A stretch of DNA of 64,000 bases from Neospora caninum Liverpool (GCF_000208865.1 NC_018393.1:2312714-2376713), one strand, 5' to 3'. Counted from the stretch's first letter, positions 10,485 to 21,714 are shown. The notes: generated by a model not told the origin, from the letters alone. Program-made: numbers and translations.

Positions 10485-13419
10485 GCGTATGGCTCTGGAA
10501 CAAGACTGAAGCGTCGCACGCGGGAACCTTGTTCATGTTCATTGCCCGGACAGGAACCGCTGGGCATGTGGATGCGTCCCCCGTCACCGACGAGGTGAAC
10601 GCGACGGGAAAGTTGATCGGAAGTTCTTCCCGTGAAGGGTACGAGTTAATTGTTGCCTTCTGTTTTGACATGCTCCAAGGCACCCCTTCCAGTATGTGGT
10701 GACCCAATGGCGAGTGGCGAGGACGTTGGAACGTGTGGAATGGGAACGGTGGCGTTGTGTCGAGTGCAATGCAGGGGATCTGGGCCCCTAGGGTCGGAAG
10801 TGCTTCTCTGCCGAGATCCTCTGCTGTCAAAGAGCGGTGGATTTGCTGCTGCCGCTTGTGGCGTGACAGCTGTCTCTTTTCCAGTTAAACATGCGGACAC
10901 TGTCCGGATCGTGAGTCCTCTTTGCGGGATTTCTGGGGGGATATATATGTCCCAGTCGCCGCCTGCAAGCGGGGTTCCGTGCCCAAATTACTGAACTGTG
11001 TAGCAGGCGTGCGCAGCAATCGTTGCGTCTCCCCCGTGGCACGATACAGGTTGACTATGTGGGAAGTGAAGGTATCGCAAACTCGCAAAGAGTGCGTCAG
11101 CGTAGTTCAAAAGTGGGAGTGAGCGCGCCTGGACGCCACCTTGGTCGTCGCCTTTTTCGATCGGATTGGTAACACTGCTGGGACGTGTCGCTGTGGAATA
11201 CAGAGGCCTGCCTGTGACGATGTTGCCAGGCCGCTCCCGTTCTGCGTAATGCGTAACGCATTTATTGATCTTTCATGAGGAAACGTGGTGCAACCGTATT
11301 TTCGCCTCTGTATTGTCTGGTGCTCCTTTGGCTGAGTCACTGTAAACCTGTACGATTTTCCTAGGCCTGCTTATGTCTGCGATTGTGTACACGTGCGGCG
11401 TTTTGCTACAACAGAGTGTGTCACTTCCGTTGTTCCGTTTGTTCGTCAGCTGGAGGCAGAAGCCGCTGTACCTGATTCTAAACAGGAAGCCCGCTCTACT
11501 GTCGGCAAGCTTTGTTCGAAACATAACTACATGGAATTATTCAATTGAAACGATTGATTGTCACATTAAGATGCGGCCGAGAAAATAGTTCACGCTTTCA
11601 TACAGGCTGGACGTCAGGTAACGCAGTGCCAGAAAGCAGCCTCAGAGGACGCGCAGCATCCAGTGTCGCCCCTTGCCTCAGGTGTCGTGAGCGCAAAAAA
11701 CTCTTTGCTTTGTTAGGCGAGAAAGTGTGAAGTGACAAAAACGAGGATTCACTGTTCCTCAGTGCTGTACTCGTCCCGTTTAGGCGACTCGGTAGCTCTG
11801 GAAGAAGCCCCAGCAACGTAGAGGAAGGCGCTTGGTGATCGGCGCCGTGCTGTCGGTCTCTTTCGGCCACACAGCTGTGCCGATCGTCACGTTTTTGCTC
11901 CACACGTTGTACCCAACGCGTCTTGAGTCTGTCCATGGGTCTTTCTCCTCGGAAGCCACGAGTGGCGTAGGTTCTACGAGGAAGTTGCAGGCAATCTACA
12001 CCTGGCGTGTCGAAGGCAGCCGGAGAGCTAGAAGTGTTGAACTTTGAGTACATGCAGACGCCTTCAGCCGGGCCATACCGTTTATTTCCGTCTTTACCAA
12101 AGCCTAAACTACGTAGAATCGTAGGGGAGAAATAACCTGCACAGCAAGCTTTCCCAATCACTTGGTGGAAGCTGCGATTTTGAGCAACTGGGCACCGTGC
12201 TAAACAGACACCGTACTTCGATAGGCTACAAATGCCGTTATGCATGAGAAATGATTCGTCCTCAGCCAGCCCGGTGAGTTATCTACGGAACGGGTGACAC
12301 ACCCACTACTGGGCACAACCCATGTCGCGATTCAGGACAGCTTCAAGTGGCAATAAAAAGCTTCGCGCGACGAAAGTTTCGTCGAGTTTTTCATCGGACA
12401 TACTTTAGAGGACCATTTTCTAACGCGTGGGCCGCTTAGAAGGAAACTGAAATACGGACTACTCAACTTACTGTCAGAGCGGCTTCACGATCTGTGCAGG
12501 GGGTTTTCTGAGAACCCCTCAGCACAGAGTCACCGCCTCAGAGTGACTGGACTCGCAGTTGGCGCCGCGAAACTTTAGGCGCGCTGAACACGCTTCATGA
12601 CGTCAGCAGTGTGTGTGGTGAATTCCTTTTGAAACGGGCTGTGACCATCTCCATAAAGTTGTGCAGTGAGGGTTATCTCTGTGACCATGAACAGCGCCGC
12701 TCTAGTTTGCATCGGGTGCGGCGGTCCCCGCGAGTGTGCCTATGGCACGCGACTGCCATGCGGAAGTCTTTCAAGGTTGCCACGACAGGCTGGCCCCGGA
12801 TTGTCAGCTAGCACGCTCCCACTGACCATAAAAGAGGGTACTTGTACGTTTCTCCCGTTTCGAGCAATAATGCCTGATGTCCTCCCTTTTGTCCAAAGCG
12901 ACAACATTCGATTTACATATAACTGCAACACAGCAGAGAGTTCCGGCGAAGAGGTTTGCAGCGCTGGCTCCGCCCCTGCAACCGGCGGCTCATTTGCTAG
13001 CCCCGCTTTTTTCGTCCCAACACATGCACACGAGTTGGAGACGCGGTGTCGTGTATTCCTGCGTTTTTTGTTCGGCAAAAATTGGGCTGTCTTGGTTCCT
13101 CCGTCGGTGCTTTACTCTTCCTCGTTGGTGACTCAGAACGTTTCGTCGGCGGCACGGTTGCCTCTTGTACGCCGCGGACCTTTTTTTTGCTGGAAGAGAG
13201 CGCAGGTCCGGTTGGCCGGGGGTGTGCCGAGCACATTTGAGAGAGAGCAAACGGCGGATTTTTCCGTTCTTCGTCTGAAATCTGTCAGTCTTATGCAGAG
13301 ACTTGCGGGCGGATCCTCACTGTGGTTTCCTGTCACAGAACCCGCCGATTCACCTGCTGAATTGGCGTGAGGGAGCCAGCACGGGGTTCTTGTGTGGCGT
13401 ATATCGGTCGTAAGCAAGC
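10485..13419. other. intergenic region between AP2 and F-box-like genes
   Basis: Both flanking genes are on the plus strand, so this holds the AP2 3' UTR and the promoter and leader of the next gene. No supported coding frame; the 234-codon open frame at 12666-13370 has no domain and lies in a T/C-rich leader-like stretch. Structures seen are a 15-bp odd palindrome at 11248-11262 and a stem-loop at 12492-12527. A GAGACG word, a core described in coccidian promoters, is at 13038-13043. Confidence 0.5.
12492..12527 (+). other. 36-nt stem-loop
   Basis: CTGTGC at 12492-12497 pairs with GCACAG at 12522-12527, and after a small internal loop GGGGTT pairs with AACCCC around a 7-nt loop: twelve base pairs in all. 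It lies about 0.9 kb upstream of the F-box-like start, in what may be its promoter or leader. Confidence 0.4.
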
Positions 13420-16400
13420 ATGCGGCTGCTCAAGAAGTTGTCGTCCCTCAAACGGTCGTCGGGCGCTTCTTCGTCCAGCCCCGCGAGTTCCGGCCGCCAT
13501 GTCACAGCTCTGAGGTCTCAGTCGTCGCATCGGCAGTCCTCTGCCATGCCAGCGTGCGAAGAACGGCAAGAATGCCGTTCCTCTCACCTTAAAAATGGTG
13601 ACGCCACGCCCCATTGCAGTGGCCTGTCCGACGCCCGCAGTAACGATCGCACCAGGGGTATGCATGACGAGCCGGAACGAACGTCTGTCGCTACACCGGA
13701 TTCGACCGCCGTGTCTCGTTCGTCCGCCATTTCCTCCTCGGCCTCTTCGAATGGTTGTGAGATACTCGCACCCAGCCCCAATGTCGAGGGTCACGGAGGC
13801 GAGAGCGAACTGTGTAGACGGGAGAGGGCCGGCCGCCCTCCGTTGGCTACAGACGGCGAGCTGGGTCCTTTAAACGGAGCGAGCACAGTGACGCTTGCCA
13901 AAGGCCGACGTCTCTCACGCTGTTCAGGCGCTGAAATCCCGGGTTCAGTCACAGCAGAACGGGATGCCGTCGCTGGAGAGAGGCTCCAAGTGCAGAAATT
14001 TCGACAAGATGCGCAGCGGCAAAGGAACTCAAAGCCTGGCTCTCGAAGAGACTGCCGCAGTCCCCGTGAACTCAGAAACATCCACAGTTTCGCCGACCTG
14101 CCTGACGTCTGTATTCGACTCTGCTTCGCCTTTCTTTCTGTGGAGGAGAATCTCAAGTATCAGCTCCTCAGTCGAGATGTCCGCCGAGCTGTTGGCCTCG
14201 ATCGCGTTCTGCCGACTGATGCGTCGGCATCACCTGCGCGACCGGCTCTGGATGAACCTAACTACAGCAGAGACCGTCCTTCAGGGAGACCGCGGTGTCA
14301 AGACGACGCGTCACACAGAAACTGGGAAACTCCAGTCGACACAGAACCCCCGAGAGGGCGTGACCGTAGCCAGTTTGGGGATTCTCCAGCGACTTCAGGC
14401 TCGAACGCAGCGCTGGCCAACCTGTCGTCGGGAAACGCCGCCGCGGATCCGGTGGCCCCATGGCGGAAGGCAGCGGCAGGCGTTCCCGTTTTTTCCTCCC
14501 TGGGGTCCTTCAGTACAAACACATCGAACCAGAGACAAAGCCACCAGGAGTCCGGAGAAGATCGTGGCACAGGACCAGAGGTAGCTGCGTCTTTCGAAGA
14601 GACTGGGAGAGGAGCGACGACGTGTGTGTTTGCCTTCTACAAACGCCTCGTCGTAGGGATCAGCTGGCTGGCAGCGCCTGCAGACGTCCGAGCCGCGTAT
14701 CTTTCACAGTTCGTGGGCCTCGCGGATCTCAAACTTTACTTCTGTCCGTACGCCAATCAGTCATCGGAGGCATCTCCGACGAGCTGGACAGACCTTTGGC
14801 TCTTGCTGCGGAACAACGAGAAGTCTCTCGAACGCCTTTCTCTTGTCAGTCTTCCCTATGAGGCGAAGCTGTTTATGAAACCGAGGCGCAGTGCACATGC
14901 AGAACCTGATCAACCTCCTGCGTCCGTTCCATCTCAGCATAACACCCCGTCGATGTCTACACAGCTGCGCCGAGTAGCGCGCGGTGCCTCTCGCCAGTCT
15001 GTCTCTGCAATGGGTCGTGACCTAGGCGAGAGCTCCGCACACACATTTGTGGATGAAATGTTTCGAAGGGAAACACGACGAGCACCGGGGACACGCGGGT
15101 CGCTGCATCCAGGTACTCTGTACCAAGGGGAAGGAGGCTCCACGCAGGCTGTTTCCGGCTGCTTTCCCCATCGGCCAGGCACAACCGTTTATCTCCAGGC
15201 GCTGCGTGAATTCTCTATCGTGGGGTCTGCAACGTCCTGTCTCGTGACTCTCGACGCTGTGCAGCCTCTTCTCCCGCACTCGCTGGAAAGTTTCTCGCTC
15301 CACGGAAACCTTCCGCGTACTCTACCTGGTCCATTGTTTGGGACAGAGGAAGGTGACAGGATCAGAAGCTCTCGCGCGGGCCCCGGAGGAACAGGTGCGC
15401 TTGCATCGAGAGCGTTCCAGGGGTTTGGATTGCCTGGCTCAGTCCGAAGGTTTTTCGGCTGGGAGGGATCCGAAAACGTAGATCTGGATGAGTCCGACGA
15501 AGGAAAAGAGGATGAAGCGCAGGTGGTGCTAAGTTCCCTGGAGGGAGTGGGAGACGACGCGACGTGGCAGCTGGAGGTGAGCCGGGAGGTACTGCTCCGG
15601 AGTGTGATGATGATGCATAATCTGACGGTCTTGGACATACGTTTGCCCCCGGCGCTAGATCGCTTTTCCTTCCGTCTCGTTCCTTCCCTTGTGCTGATGT
15701 GCACACGGCTCCGGCAAGTGACCCTGGACTTCCGCCAGCTCGCAGAACTCGTCGATGTGAGTGTATTGACAGCGAGCGTCGTAACGGAGCCCTTTGGAGT
15801 GACGCCTTTGTCGCCCAGTTACCGACTGCGATCGGACCCAGAAGCTGCAGAGGCACGTGGCAGCTCTGGTGCCGGCGAAACGCCTGCCTGGGGAGGGGTA
15901 CAAACGCTTCTGCCGAACCTCACGGAGGTCGTGCTTCGGGAGCCGTTGCATGTAGGGTGGGCCGTCGAGGATGTCGCTCGACTCATGGGGGTTCTTCTTG
16001 CGCTGCCTCAGTGCAGAATCATCGCGTCTGCTCTTGTCCTGCACCAGCATCCCCTACTAGGCGCCTTTCGTCCTCTTCCGCAAGCTGTGACTGAGCGAAG
16101 GCAAAATGCGAGCTGTAGGGGTGGGACCGATCTCCCCAGTACTGACCGTGCGCTAACAAGTCAAGAGGGAAGAGAGTTATCGGGTCCACCCCGTGAGCGA
16201 GAGGATGTGGAGCTTGATATGTCGGCCGTCGGTGATCCTTCAAGGCGAAGCACGGAAAGCTCCGGAGACGGCGAGTCGGAGAGTGCGCAAGAGACCGAGG
16301 AGGCATTACGGCGGGAGATCGACGATCCCGACGACTCCGCCGAGGGAAGTGGTAGACTTCACCTGGAAGCGGAGTGGGAGGAAGGAGAAACGGGGGATGG

Positions 16401-18858
16401 CCTGATAGTTGGCAGAGCCCAGTATGTTGCTTTGCTTCGGCAGGTCATTGAACATTTGGCTCCTAATGTCTGTAGTCTTCGTGTCCGATACACATCGGCC
16501 AGCACTTGTGATCTGCCTCTATCAATGATTTCCTTTCCGCTCCTGCAGGAGCTGGTTCTGGACAACTATTGTCCGGACGCTCATCTCGAAATCGACAAGA
16601 TTGTTGTTCCGCGAACACACACCGTCACTGTGGGTCTAAACGGGTACCACGTGGATCCTACTCGTCTGTACAAGTTCGACCGTTTCAACGGGGAATACTG
16701 GCAGCATGGCAGTGTCGATGCTTCGCCTTCTCAAAAGTCGTACCTCCGCCTTTTCCGTGCTCTCGAGCCTGTTTCGTATTATTTCAAGGGGCCGGAAGAC
16801 GTCCTTTTTCTCCTTTCTCTAAACGAAGATGTGGCAGCGGAAATCCGTAACTCGCCTCCGCCAGTGTCTGACGACATCTGGACTGCCACCACCACGTCCC
16901 CAGCAAACAATGTACCTGTCTGTACCGAGCCGGTCGCAGACTGTCCTGGGCGCCTATCGCTTTCTGTCACCGTATCGGGAAGGGATTTGCGAGACAGCGC
17001 CAAGGCCATTCTGGCTGAAGCGGAGCGATGCATGAAGGAGCAGGAGGAGAGGGAGGAAGGGTCAGAGGACGCGTTAGGCGGCAATAGCTGCAGTGCGTCG
17101 GTATTTGTGGACCCATCTGCTTTGCCATCTCGTGACGGGCCAAGACCGGATGGAGAGGGTAACTCCATGCAGGACGGAGAAGATGCCTTTTCGGCCTTGG
17201 ACCTCATTCAACTGTTTCCTGTCCCATCAACGTCTCCAGAAACGTTTGCTGAACCCGTATCAAGGTCCTTTGAGGAGGACAGAGAACACCTGCCGTGTGG
17301 TCCCAACGGTTCTGCAAGGCTGAATGATTCCCGCGATTACGCGAGCGCCCTCTTGTGGGGGCCGTCGTCGGTTTTCAGGAGTTGCATAAGTTTTGGTCAG
17401 CTCGTGAGGAACGAATCAGTGGCGATGCCTGCGTCAAGGGGAACTCGGAATCCCACCCCGGGGACACACCACACGACGGCGACTGCTGGAGGTCAGGGAA
17501 CGTTCCGACAGAGACACTCAGTTTCCGGGTTTGTGCAGGCAGGCACCGCCACGTGTCGAAGGAGCGGTAGACGTAATGTGCTCTCTTGGTTAGCCTCACT
17601 CGTCGTCTCATTTTTTGAGGAAGGTATGGGAGGAAGCTGCGTCAGTCCTTTTTTTCCGATGAGTGATGGCAGTGAACATGGGGGAATTCTGCTGGCATTG
17701 TGTCTCCTTGCACTTGTTTTTGGCGATGATGCTTCCACTTTAGCATCGGAGGCGCAAGAGGCTGCCGGCGGACCAGCAGAAGTACAGGATCTGAGGTGTA
17801 TAGCCCGTCCTGGATGTGCTGCCCAACTGTGGAAAGAGATGCAGAAAGAGTGCCTTTCAGGGTTTTCGATTTCAGAGCGGCGCTTGAACTTTGTGGGCCT
17901 TATCATCGTCGATCTCGACATGCATGCGTCTACCACCGGTGCTTCTGCGGAAGTTATCGCAGCGGCTATGCGACTAACGGATGAACGATTTGGGAAACGT
18001 CTCAGAAAAAGCGAGGGATGCGGAGTTCGCACATCTATGTCCTCGACAGTGCAAGAAGGTCCGACAGGTCTCCGTCGTCCCCTCCACCCAGCGTGCAATG
18101 CGTCTACCGCAGCTGGTGAGACCGAGCGCGCTGGTCCGTATTCGACTGAGCTCCCCAGTAGAGGCTTGCACGTCCCCGCAGTGGAAAATCGGCTAAATAA
18201 TTGCAGCATACCGGGAGTTTCGGCCGGTACCACGCAGGTACGTGAAGCGCTTCTGTCGAATTCGGCAAGAGCAAAGGCGGTGCATCCGTCAGGGATCCGA
18301 GAGCCCCTGGCAGCGCCGTCCACTTCAGAGGGTACATCGCCTATTGGGCAGGCAGCTACGGCGGCAAGCAGGGAGGCGCCTTACGAGGATAGTCGTGTGA
18401 GATGCACAGACAGTCTGCTGAGTGACAGGGTGGAAGCATCTCTCAGCGATGAGAACTCTCCGTGTGGATCGTGCAAGCAAAGGGATAGGCGTCCTTGGTG
18501 CGGCCATGGGGACGTGACGTGTAGCGATGGTGGGTCACGCGGTGCGCAAACGGCTGAGGCGGCATTCTGCTGTCCGGTTATCGGTCGCCACCTGGAGCGG
18601 CTGGTGGAGGCGTTGCCTACGCTGGTGTCTCTGCAGATCCGCTACAGTAGGCAGCATCCGTTGTACCTTTTAGATGACCAGACCCTCCATGTTGCACTAG
18701 CTCCGTCGTCACGATTCCTCGTCACACGGTGCGGGTTCACAGAAGCGCGCGATGACGGGGCTCCGGGCGCTTCTGATGCTTTTGGATCGAGTGGCCGCAG
18801 ACTTACAAAGCTCGGTTTCGCGTGCGAGCGAGTGAAACTCTCAGAACTGGGCCGGTGA
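13420..18858 (+). CDS. very large F-box-like/leucine-rich protein
   Basis: A 1812-residue open frame in one exon. At about residues 220-260 the stretch LPDVCIRLCFAFLSVEENL continuing to RDVRRAV resembles an F-box (LPDE..L.IF.FL...DL.....V.R.W), the SKP1-binding part of SCF ubiquitin ligases. Downstream come irregular leucine-rich segments near residues 445-490, 590-635, 725-775, 825-870, 1000-1060 and 1725-1780 (for example SLERLSLVSLP, SLESFSLHGNLP, LLQELVLDNY, TLVSLQIRYS), separated by long acidic or Ser-rich inserts. A run ILLALCLLALVFG lies near 1423-1435. A Cys/His cluster sits near 1681-1700 (CGSC, later WCGH and a final Cys). By inference it could be an FBXL-type substrate adaptor. The F-box match is by eye and moderate. 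The start ATG has AGC before it (A at -3). Confidence 0.82.
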   Translation: MRLLKKLSSLKRSSGASSSSPASSGRHVTALRSQSSHRQSSAMPACEERQECRSSHLKNGDATPHCSGLSDARSNDRTRGMHDEPERTSVATPDSTAVSRSSAISSSASSNGCEILAPSPNVEGHGGESELCRRERAGRPPLATDGELGPLNGASTVTLAKGRRLSRCSGAEIPGSVTAERDAVAGERLQVQKFRQDAQRQRNSKPGSRRDCRSPRELRNIHSFADLPDVCIRLCFAFLSVEENLKYQLLSRDVRRAVGLDRVLPTDASASPARPALDEPNYSRDRPSGRPRCQDDASHRNWETPVDTEPPRGRDRSQFGDSPATSGSNAALANLSSGNAAADPVAPWRKAAAGVPVFSSLGSFSTNTSNQRQSHQESGEDRGTGPEVAASFEETGRGATTCVFAFYKRLVVGISWLAAPADVRAAYLSQFVGLADLKLYFCPYANQSSEASPTSWTDLWLLLRNNEKSLERLSLVSLPYEAKLFMKPRRSAHAEPDQPPASVPSQHNTPSMSTQLRRVARGASRQSVSAMGRDLGESSAHTFVDEMFRRETRRAPGTRGSLHPGTLYQGEGGSTQAVSGCFPHRPGTTVYLQALREFSIVGSATSCLVTLDAVQPLLPHSLESFSLHGNLPRTLPGPLFGTEEGDRIRSSRAGPGGTGALASRAFQGFGLPGSVRRFFGWEGSENVDLDESDEGKEDEAQVVLSSLEGVGDDATWQLEVSREVLLRSVMMMHNLTVLDIRLPPALDRFSFRLVPSLVLMCTRLRQVTLDFRQLAELVDVSVLTASVVTEPFGVTPLSPSYRLRSDPEAAEARGSSGAGETPAWGGVQTLLPNLTEVVLREPLHVGWAVEDVARLMGVLLALPQCRIIASALVLHQHPLLGAFRPLPQAVTERRQNASCRGGTDLPSTDRALTSQEGRELSGPPREREDVELDMSAVGDPSRRSTESSGDGESESAQETEEALRREIDDPDDSAEGSGRLHLEAEWEEGETGDGLIVGRAQYVALLRQVIEHLAPNVCSLRVRYTSASTCDLPLSMISFPLLQELVLDNYCPDAHLEIDKIVVPRTHTVTVGLNGYHVDPTRLYKFDRFNGEYWQHGSVDASPSQKSYLRLFRALEPVSYYFKGPEDVLFLLSLNEDVAAEIRNSPPPVSDDIWTATTTSPANNVPVCTEPVADCPGRLSLSVTVSGRDLRDSAKAILAEAERCMKEQEEREEGSEDALGGNSCSASVFVDPSALPSRDGPRPDGEGNSMQDGEDAFSALDLIQLFPVPSTSPETFAEPVSRSFEEDREHLPCGPNGSARLNDSRDYASALLWGPSSVFRSCISFGQLVRNESVAMPASRGTRNPTPGTHHTTATAGGQGTFRQRHSVSGFVQAGTATCRRSGRRNVLSWLASLVVSFFEEGMGGSCVSPFFPMSDGSEHGGILLALCLLALVFGDDASTLASEAQEAAGGPAEVQDLRCIARPGCAAQLWKEMQKECLSGFSISERRLNFVGLIIVDLDMHASTTGASAEVIAAAMRLTDERFGKRLRKSEGCGVRTSMSSTVQEGPTGLRRPLHPACNASTAAGETERAGPYSTELPSRGLHVPAVENRLNNCSIPGVSAGTTQVREALLSNSARAKAVHPSGIREPLAAPSTSEGTSPIGQAATAASREAPYEDSRVRCTDSLLSDRVEASLSDENSPCGSCKQRDRRPWCGHGDVTCSDGGSRGAQTAEAAFCCPVIGRHLERLVEALPTLVSLQIRYSRQHPLYLLDDQTLHVALAPSSRFLVTRCGFTEARDDGAPGASDAFGSSGRRLTKLGFACERVKLSELGR

Positions 18859-19358
18859 CGACTTGGTGTGAACTCTCTCGCGGGCATGGGCACGGGAAGT
18901 CGCCTCGGCAATCAGGATGCACTGCGGATCGTGATCGGGAGGGAGGCTCTAGCCGAAGAATGGCAGTATACAAGTGTGGCTTTCTTCCTGTGTGAACCGA
19001 TGTGCGGACTCTTGAAAGTCTAGGTAACTACACAGGTTTGCACTCGTACTGCGCTTCGCTCAGAATGCTACAGGGAGCCTGGGCCCTGGCCCTGTGCACC
19101 TCCTGGGAAGCAAAACGTACGAACGTACTGCCGTACGGTGCTCAAGACCGAGCTTCGCAAATCATTTCCCCAACAGCTTCGGGATGCTGGTTGTACGTGT
19201 CGATGCTTGGGGATGTGTCTTTCGCAAATGTGGCACATGTGCTTCCCACGGTGCCCATGCCACGTTGTTTCGGCTTGGGCACATTAGCGGTCACGAGCCT
19301 GTCAGTTTGTAATATAGGTGCATCTCTATAGGAATGGGGTGTCTAGTGCAGAAGCCGA

Positions 19359-19379
19359 ACAAGTTGCTAGGCAACTTGT
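19359..19379 (+). other. perfect 21-nt hairpin (9-bp arms, TAG loop)
   Basis: ACAAGTTGC is followed by TAG and then its exact reverse complement GCAACTTGT. Non-coding, 500 bases beyond the F-box-like stop codon. Confidence 0.6.
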
Positions 19380-19449
19380 AGCTGAATCCGAGGCTGGCTT
19401 ACCTTGTCCTTAGCGTAAGGTTTACGGGCCCAAACATGGGTCTAACCGG

Positions 19450-19467
19450 CCCTACCCTACCCTAACC
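19450..19467 (+). repeat. short telomere-like tract
   Basis: The tract CCCTACCCTACCCTAACC is three near-copies of a CCCTA(A) unit, resembling the apicomplexan telomere repeat CCCTAAA without matching it exactly. It is only 18 bases and lies inside a gene-bearing region, so it is an interstitial look-alike, not a chromosome end. Confidence 0.4.
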
Positions 19468-19650
19468 TCGGTTCTTCCTGTATCTCAGTAGCAGTCGCCG
19501 TGTCAACTCAAACAAGATGCGTCAGATATAAGCAAGACACACATGTCCTACAGCCATTTTAACTGGTGTTTGCTGGTAAAGCAGATGCATCTAGGTGAAG
19601 AAATCTCGAAGAGTGAGACATCAGTTCGCAAACGCCGCATTCTTCCCGTC

Positions 19651-19671
19651 CAGCTGGTCGAGGACCAGCTG
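19651..19671 (+). other. perfect 21-nt hairpin (9-bp arms, GAG loop)
   Basis: CAGCTGGTC, loop GAG, then GACCAGCTG. Same geometry as the hairpin at 19359-19379 with unrelated sequence; start-to-start distance 292 bases. Confidence 0.6.
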
Positions 19672-20727
19672 TTTGAAGGGAGCAGTAAAAAAAGACGACA
19701 GCGAAAAGTTCCTAGCACACAATCACACACTTGCAGCGTTGCTTGTACGTGTTTTCAATTTGCACGTGAGATGAAGCCATGGCAGGCAGAAGACTAGGTA
19801 TATCTAAGGGCTCGGAAGCTTCAAGCTTTCGCAGTTAGAAGCAATAAAAAAGACTTCCTGTTTCATGAAGGCACCGTCTTTTTTAGGTTTCAGTGCACCA
19901 TCCGTTGTCACCGCGCTGGAGACATGTTGCTGAGGAGAGCTGACAAACCAGCGTGGTGCTGTCGCAATGGGACACTTTTCGCCGTTTCTTTTCGCAAACA
20001 ACCGTCGAGTGAAAATCTTGTCCCTGGTGCCAATTAGTTACCCCAAGAAGGGGGCTGTCTGATGTATGTCAACCTCGTTGCTGATCTGCTGAGATGTTTG
20101 AACAACCGTGGACTACGGCAGGCCCGTAGAGGCAGAAGCTCCACTTGTTTCAGTTTTTGACCTAACTCAGTGGGACCTTGCAAGATCTCATCCTTTAGAG
20201 CCGTGGTGCTTTTATGGCGCCCGAAGGGCGAAGCTCTCAATGTTGATCGTCACCGCAATAACCCCCCTTCCTGTTGTGTTCCCTTGCAGTCACATGCTCC
20301 TAAAATCGTCTCCCGAGTGTCATGCCTGTCTCTTTCACTTGAAGCACAGCAGCAAAACTCAAATCCAACCGTTCTGAACAGTTTCTGCCCAAAACCTGCA
20401 TCTGTGGCTGCTTACGCCCCGGGCCTAAGAAAGCTGCGACGCGCTGGGGCTCCGACAACACGAATTCTTGCTCTCCTACACTTCGAATAGCAACTGTGGT
20501 GTCCCGGGCCACGTCTCTCTCGCGACAGCTCAGCTTATCACCAGGTTTGGTTTGCTCTCGAGTGTTCGTGTGGACGTTCTTTGTTTAGAGGATCGTTCGC
20601 GCCATAACAACGGCCACCGAGGCCTTATATGGGGAACTCCCGCCCTTCGTACTGGACACGGTGTATGCATGCGCTGCCACGGACTTCAGTGAGTCGGGAG
20701 ACGTCTAAAAGGCTAAGACCAGAATCT

Positions 20728-20739
20728 CCCCCCCCCCCC
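20728..20739 (+). repeat. C12 homopolymer
   Basis: Twelve consecutive C, followed within 12 bases by the inverted repeat GTGTGA-TG-TCACAC at 20751-20764. Probably polymorphic in length and prone to sequencing error. Confidence 0.7.
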
Positions 20740-21714
20740 GCTCCGCTAGTGTGTGATGTCACACACCAGTCTCGGCACATGGCGACACGAGGGAGTACAA
20801 GAAGGGGACTCGGAACTACAACCCGCACCTACACGGTCGCGTTCTGCTTCGAAGAAACCGGTGAGTTGAGATACATCAAGCAGGAACCGAGCAACGCCAC
20901 TCGACCCCTTCGTACCGGTTTGCTAGGAGAGTAGCACGAGTCCAAACCCAGGGAGGTAACTACCGCACGCCAGGATTGCGCAGTTCTCAAAAATCCAACA
21001 GCTTGTGACCGAGACGAGAAGCCAATAGAAGAGCAGAACCTCCGATTCCACCAATGCCAGTGAATTTAAGCCTCCCCTTAGCCTCTGGCCCGTTTTATTG
21101 CACGGTTCCTACTCTACCGGTCTTCTGCTTGATGTTCGGGCCTCGGTTCACTGTAAAACCACCGACTACGAACTCTGAATCGACACTCAATGGGCGTGTA
21201 AAAAGCCACCAGCTAGCGCCATACCTTTTCAGAAAAGAGTGTGAGATGGGCACGACTGGGCGTCTCCGCTGATTTCCCACGGAAAGACGCGACAGCATCA
21301 ACTTCATCCTCATCATACAAGATCACCCTCAACGACGAGGCCGTTGCGTGCTACTCGTTTCACTTTGCCGACGTGCCGAGCGCTACCTCCTCCGTGTACT
21401 CACAGGAAATGCACAGTTCGCTCCTGTCTGGCCCACTTCCGGCAGATACGAATCAAAGAACTGACGGAGGGACAGGAATGAAACCCCGCACACAAATACA
21501 CAGTCGATTCCCCAAGAAGCATTGGTACTGCCTAGACGGGGGGAAAACGATCAGTTCCTTTCCCCGCTTTCACGCTCCGGGGAATGTCTTGAGCCGCCGA
21601 AGACGAGTGGATCAGCCCGCTGACTGACGCGAGAATGGTTCTCCTACATTTCCCGTGTTGCTCCTTTCCAGAGTGTAAAGAGATAACGCTGCAAGCGTCC
21701 GTCGGAAAAACTCA

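Larger units (their letters stand above)
18859..21714. other. convergent intergenic region (3' ends of F-box-like and Lifeguard genes)
   Basis: Genes on both sides point inward, so this should be 3' UTRs and spacer. No supported coding frame; the ORF at 19543-19797 (84 codons) has an ATG but no family resemblance. Contents: two perfect 9+3+9 hairpins (19359-19379 and 19651-19671), a telomere-like tract at 19450-19467, a run of twelve C at 20728-20739 and a short inverted repeat at 20751-20764. Confidence 0.5.

Noticed and set aside
12666..13370. 234-codon plus-strand ORF before the F-box-like gene
   Set aside because: No domain, unusual composition, and it lies in a T/C-rich leader; most likely chance.
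19450..19467. Chromosome end
   Set aside because: Only 18 bases of imperfect telomere-like repeat, with genes continuing on both sides.
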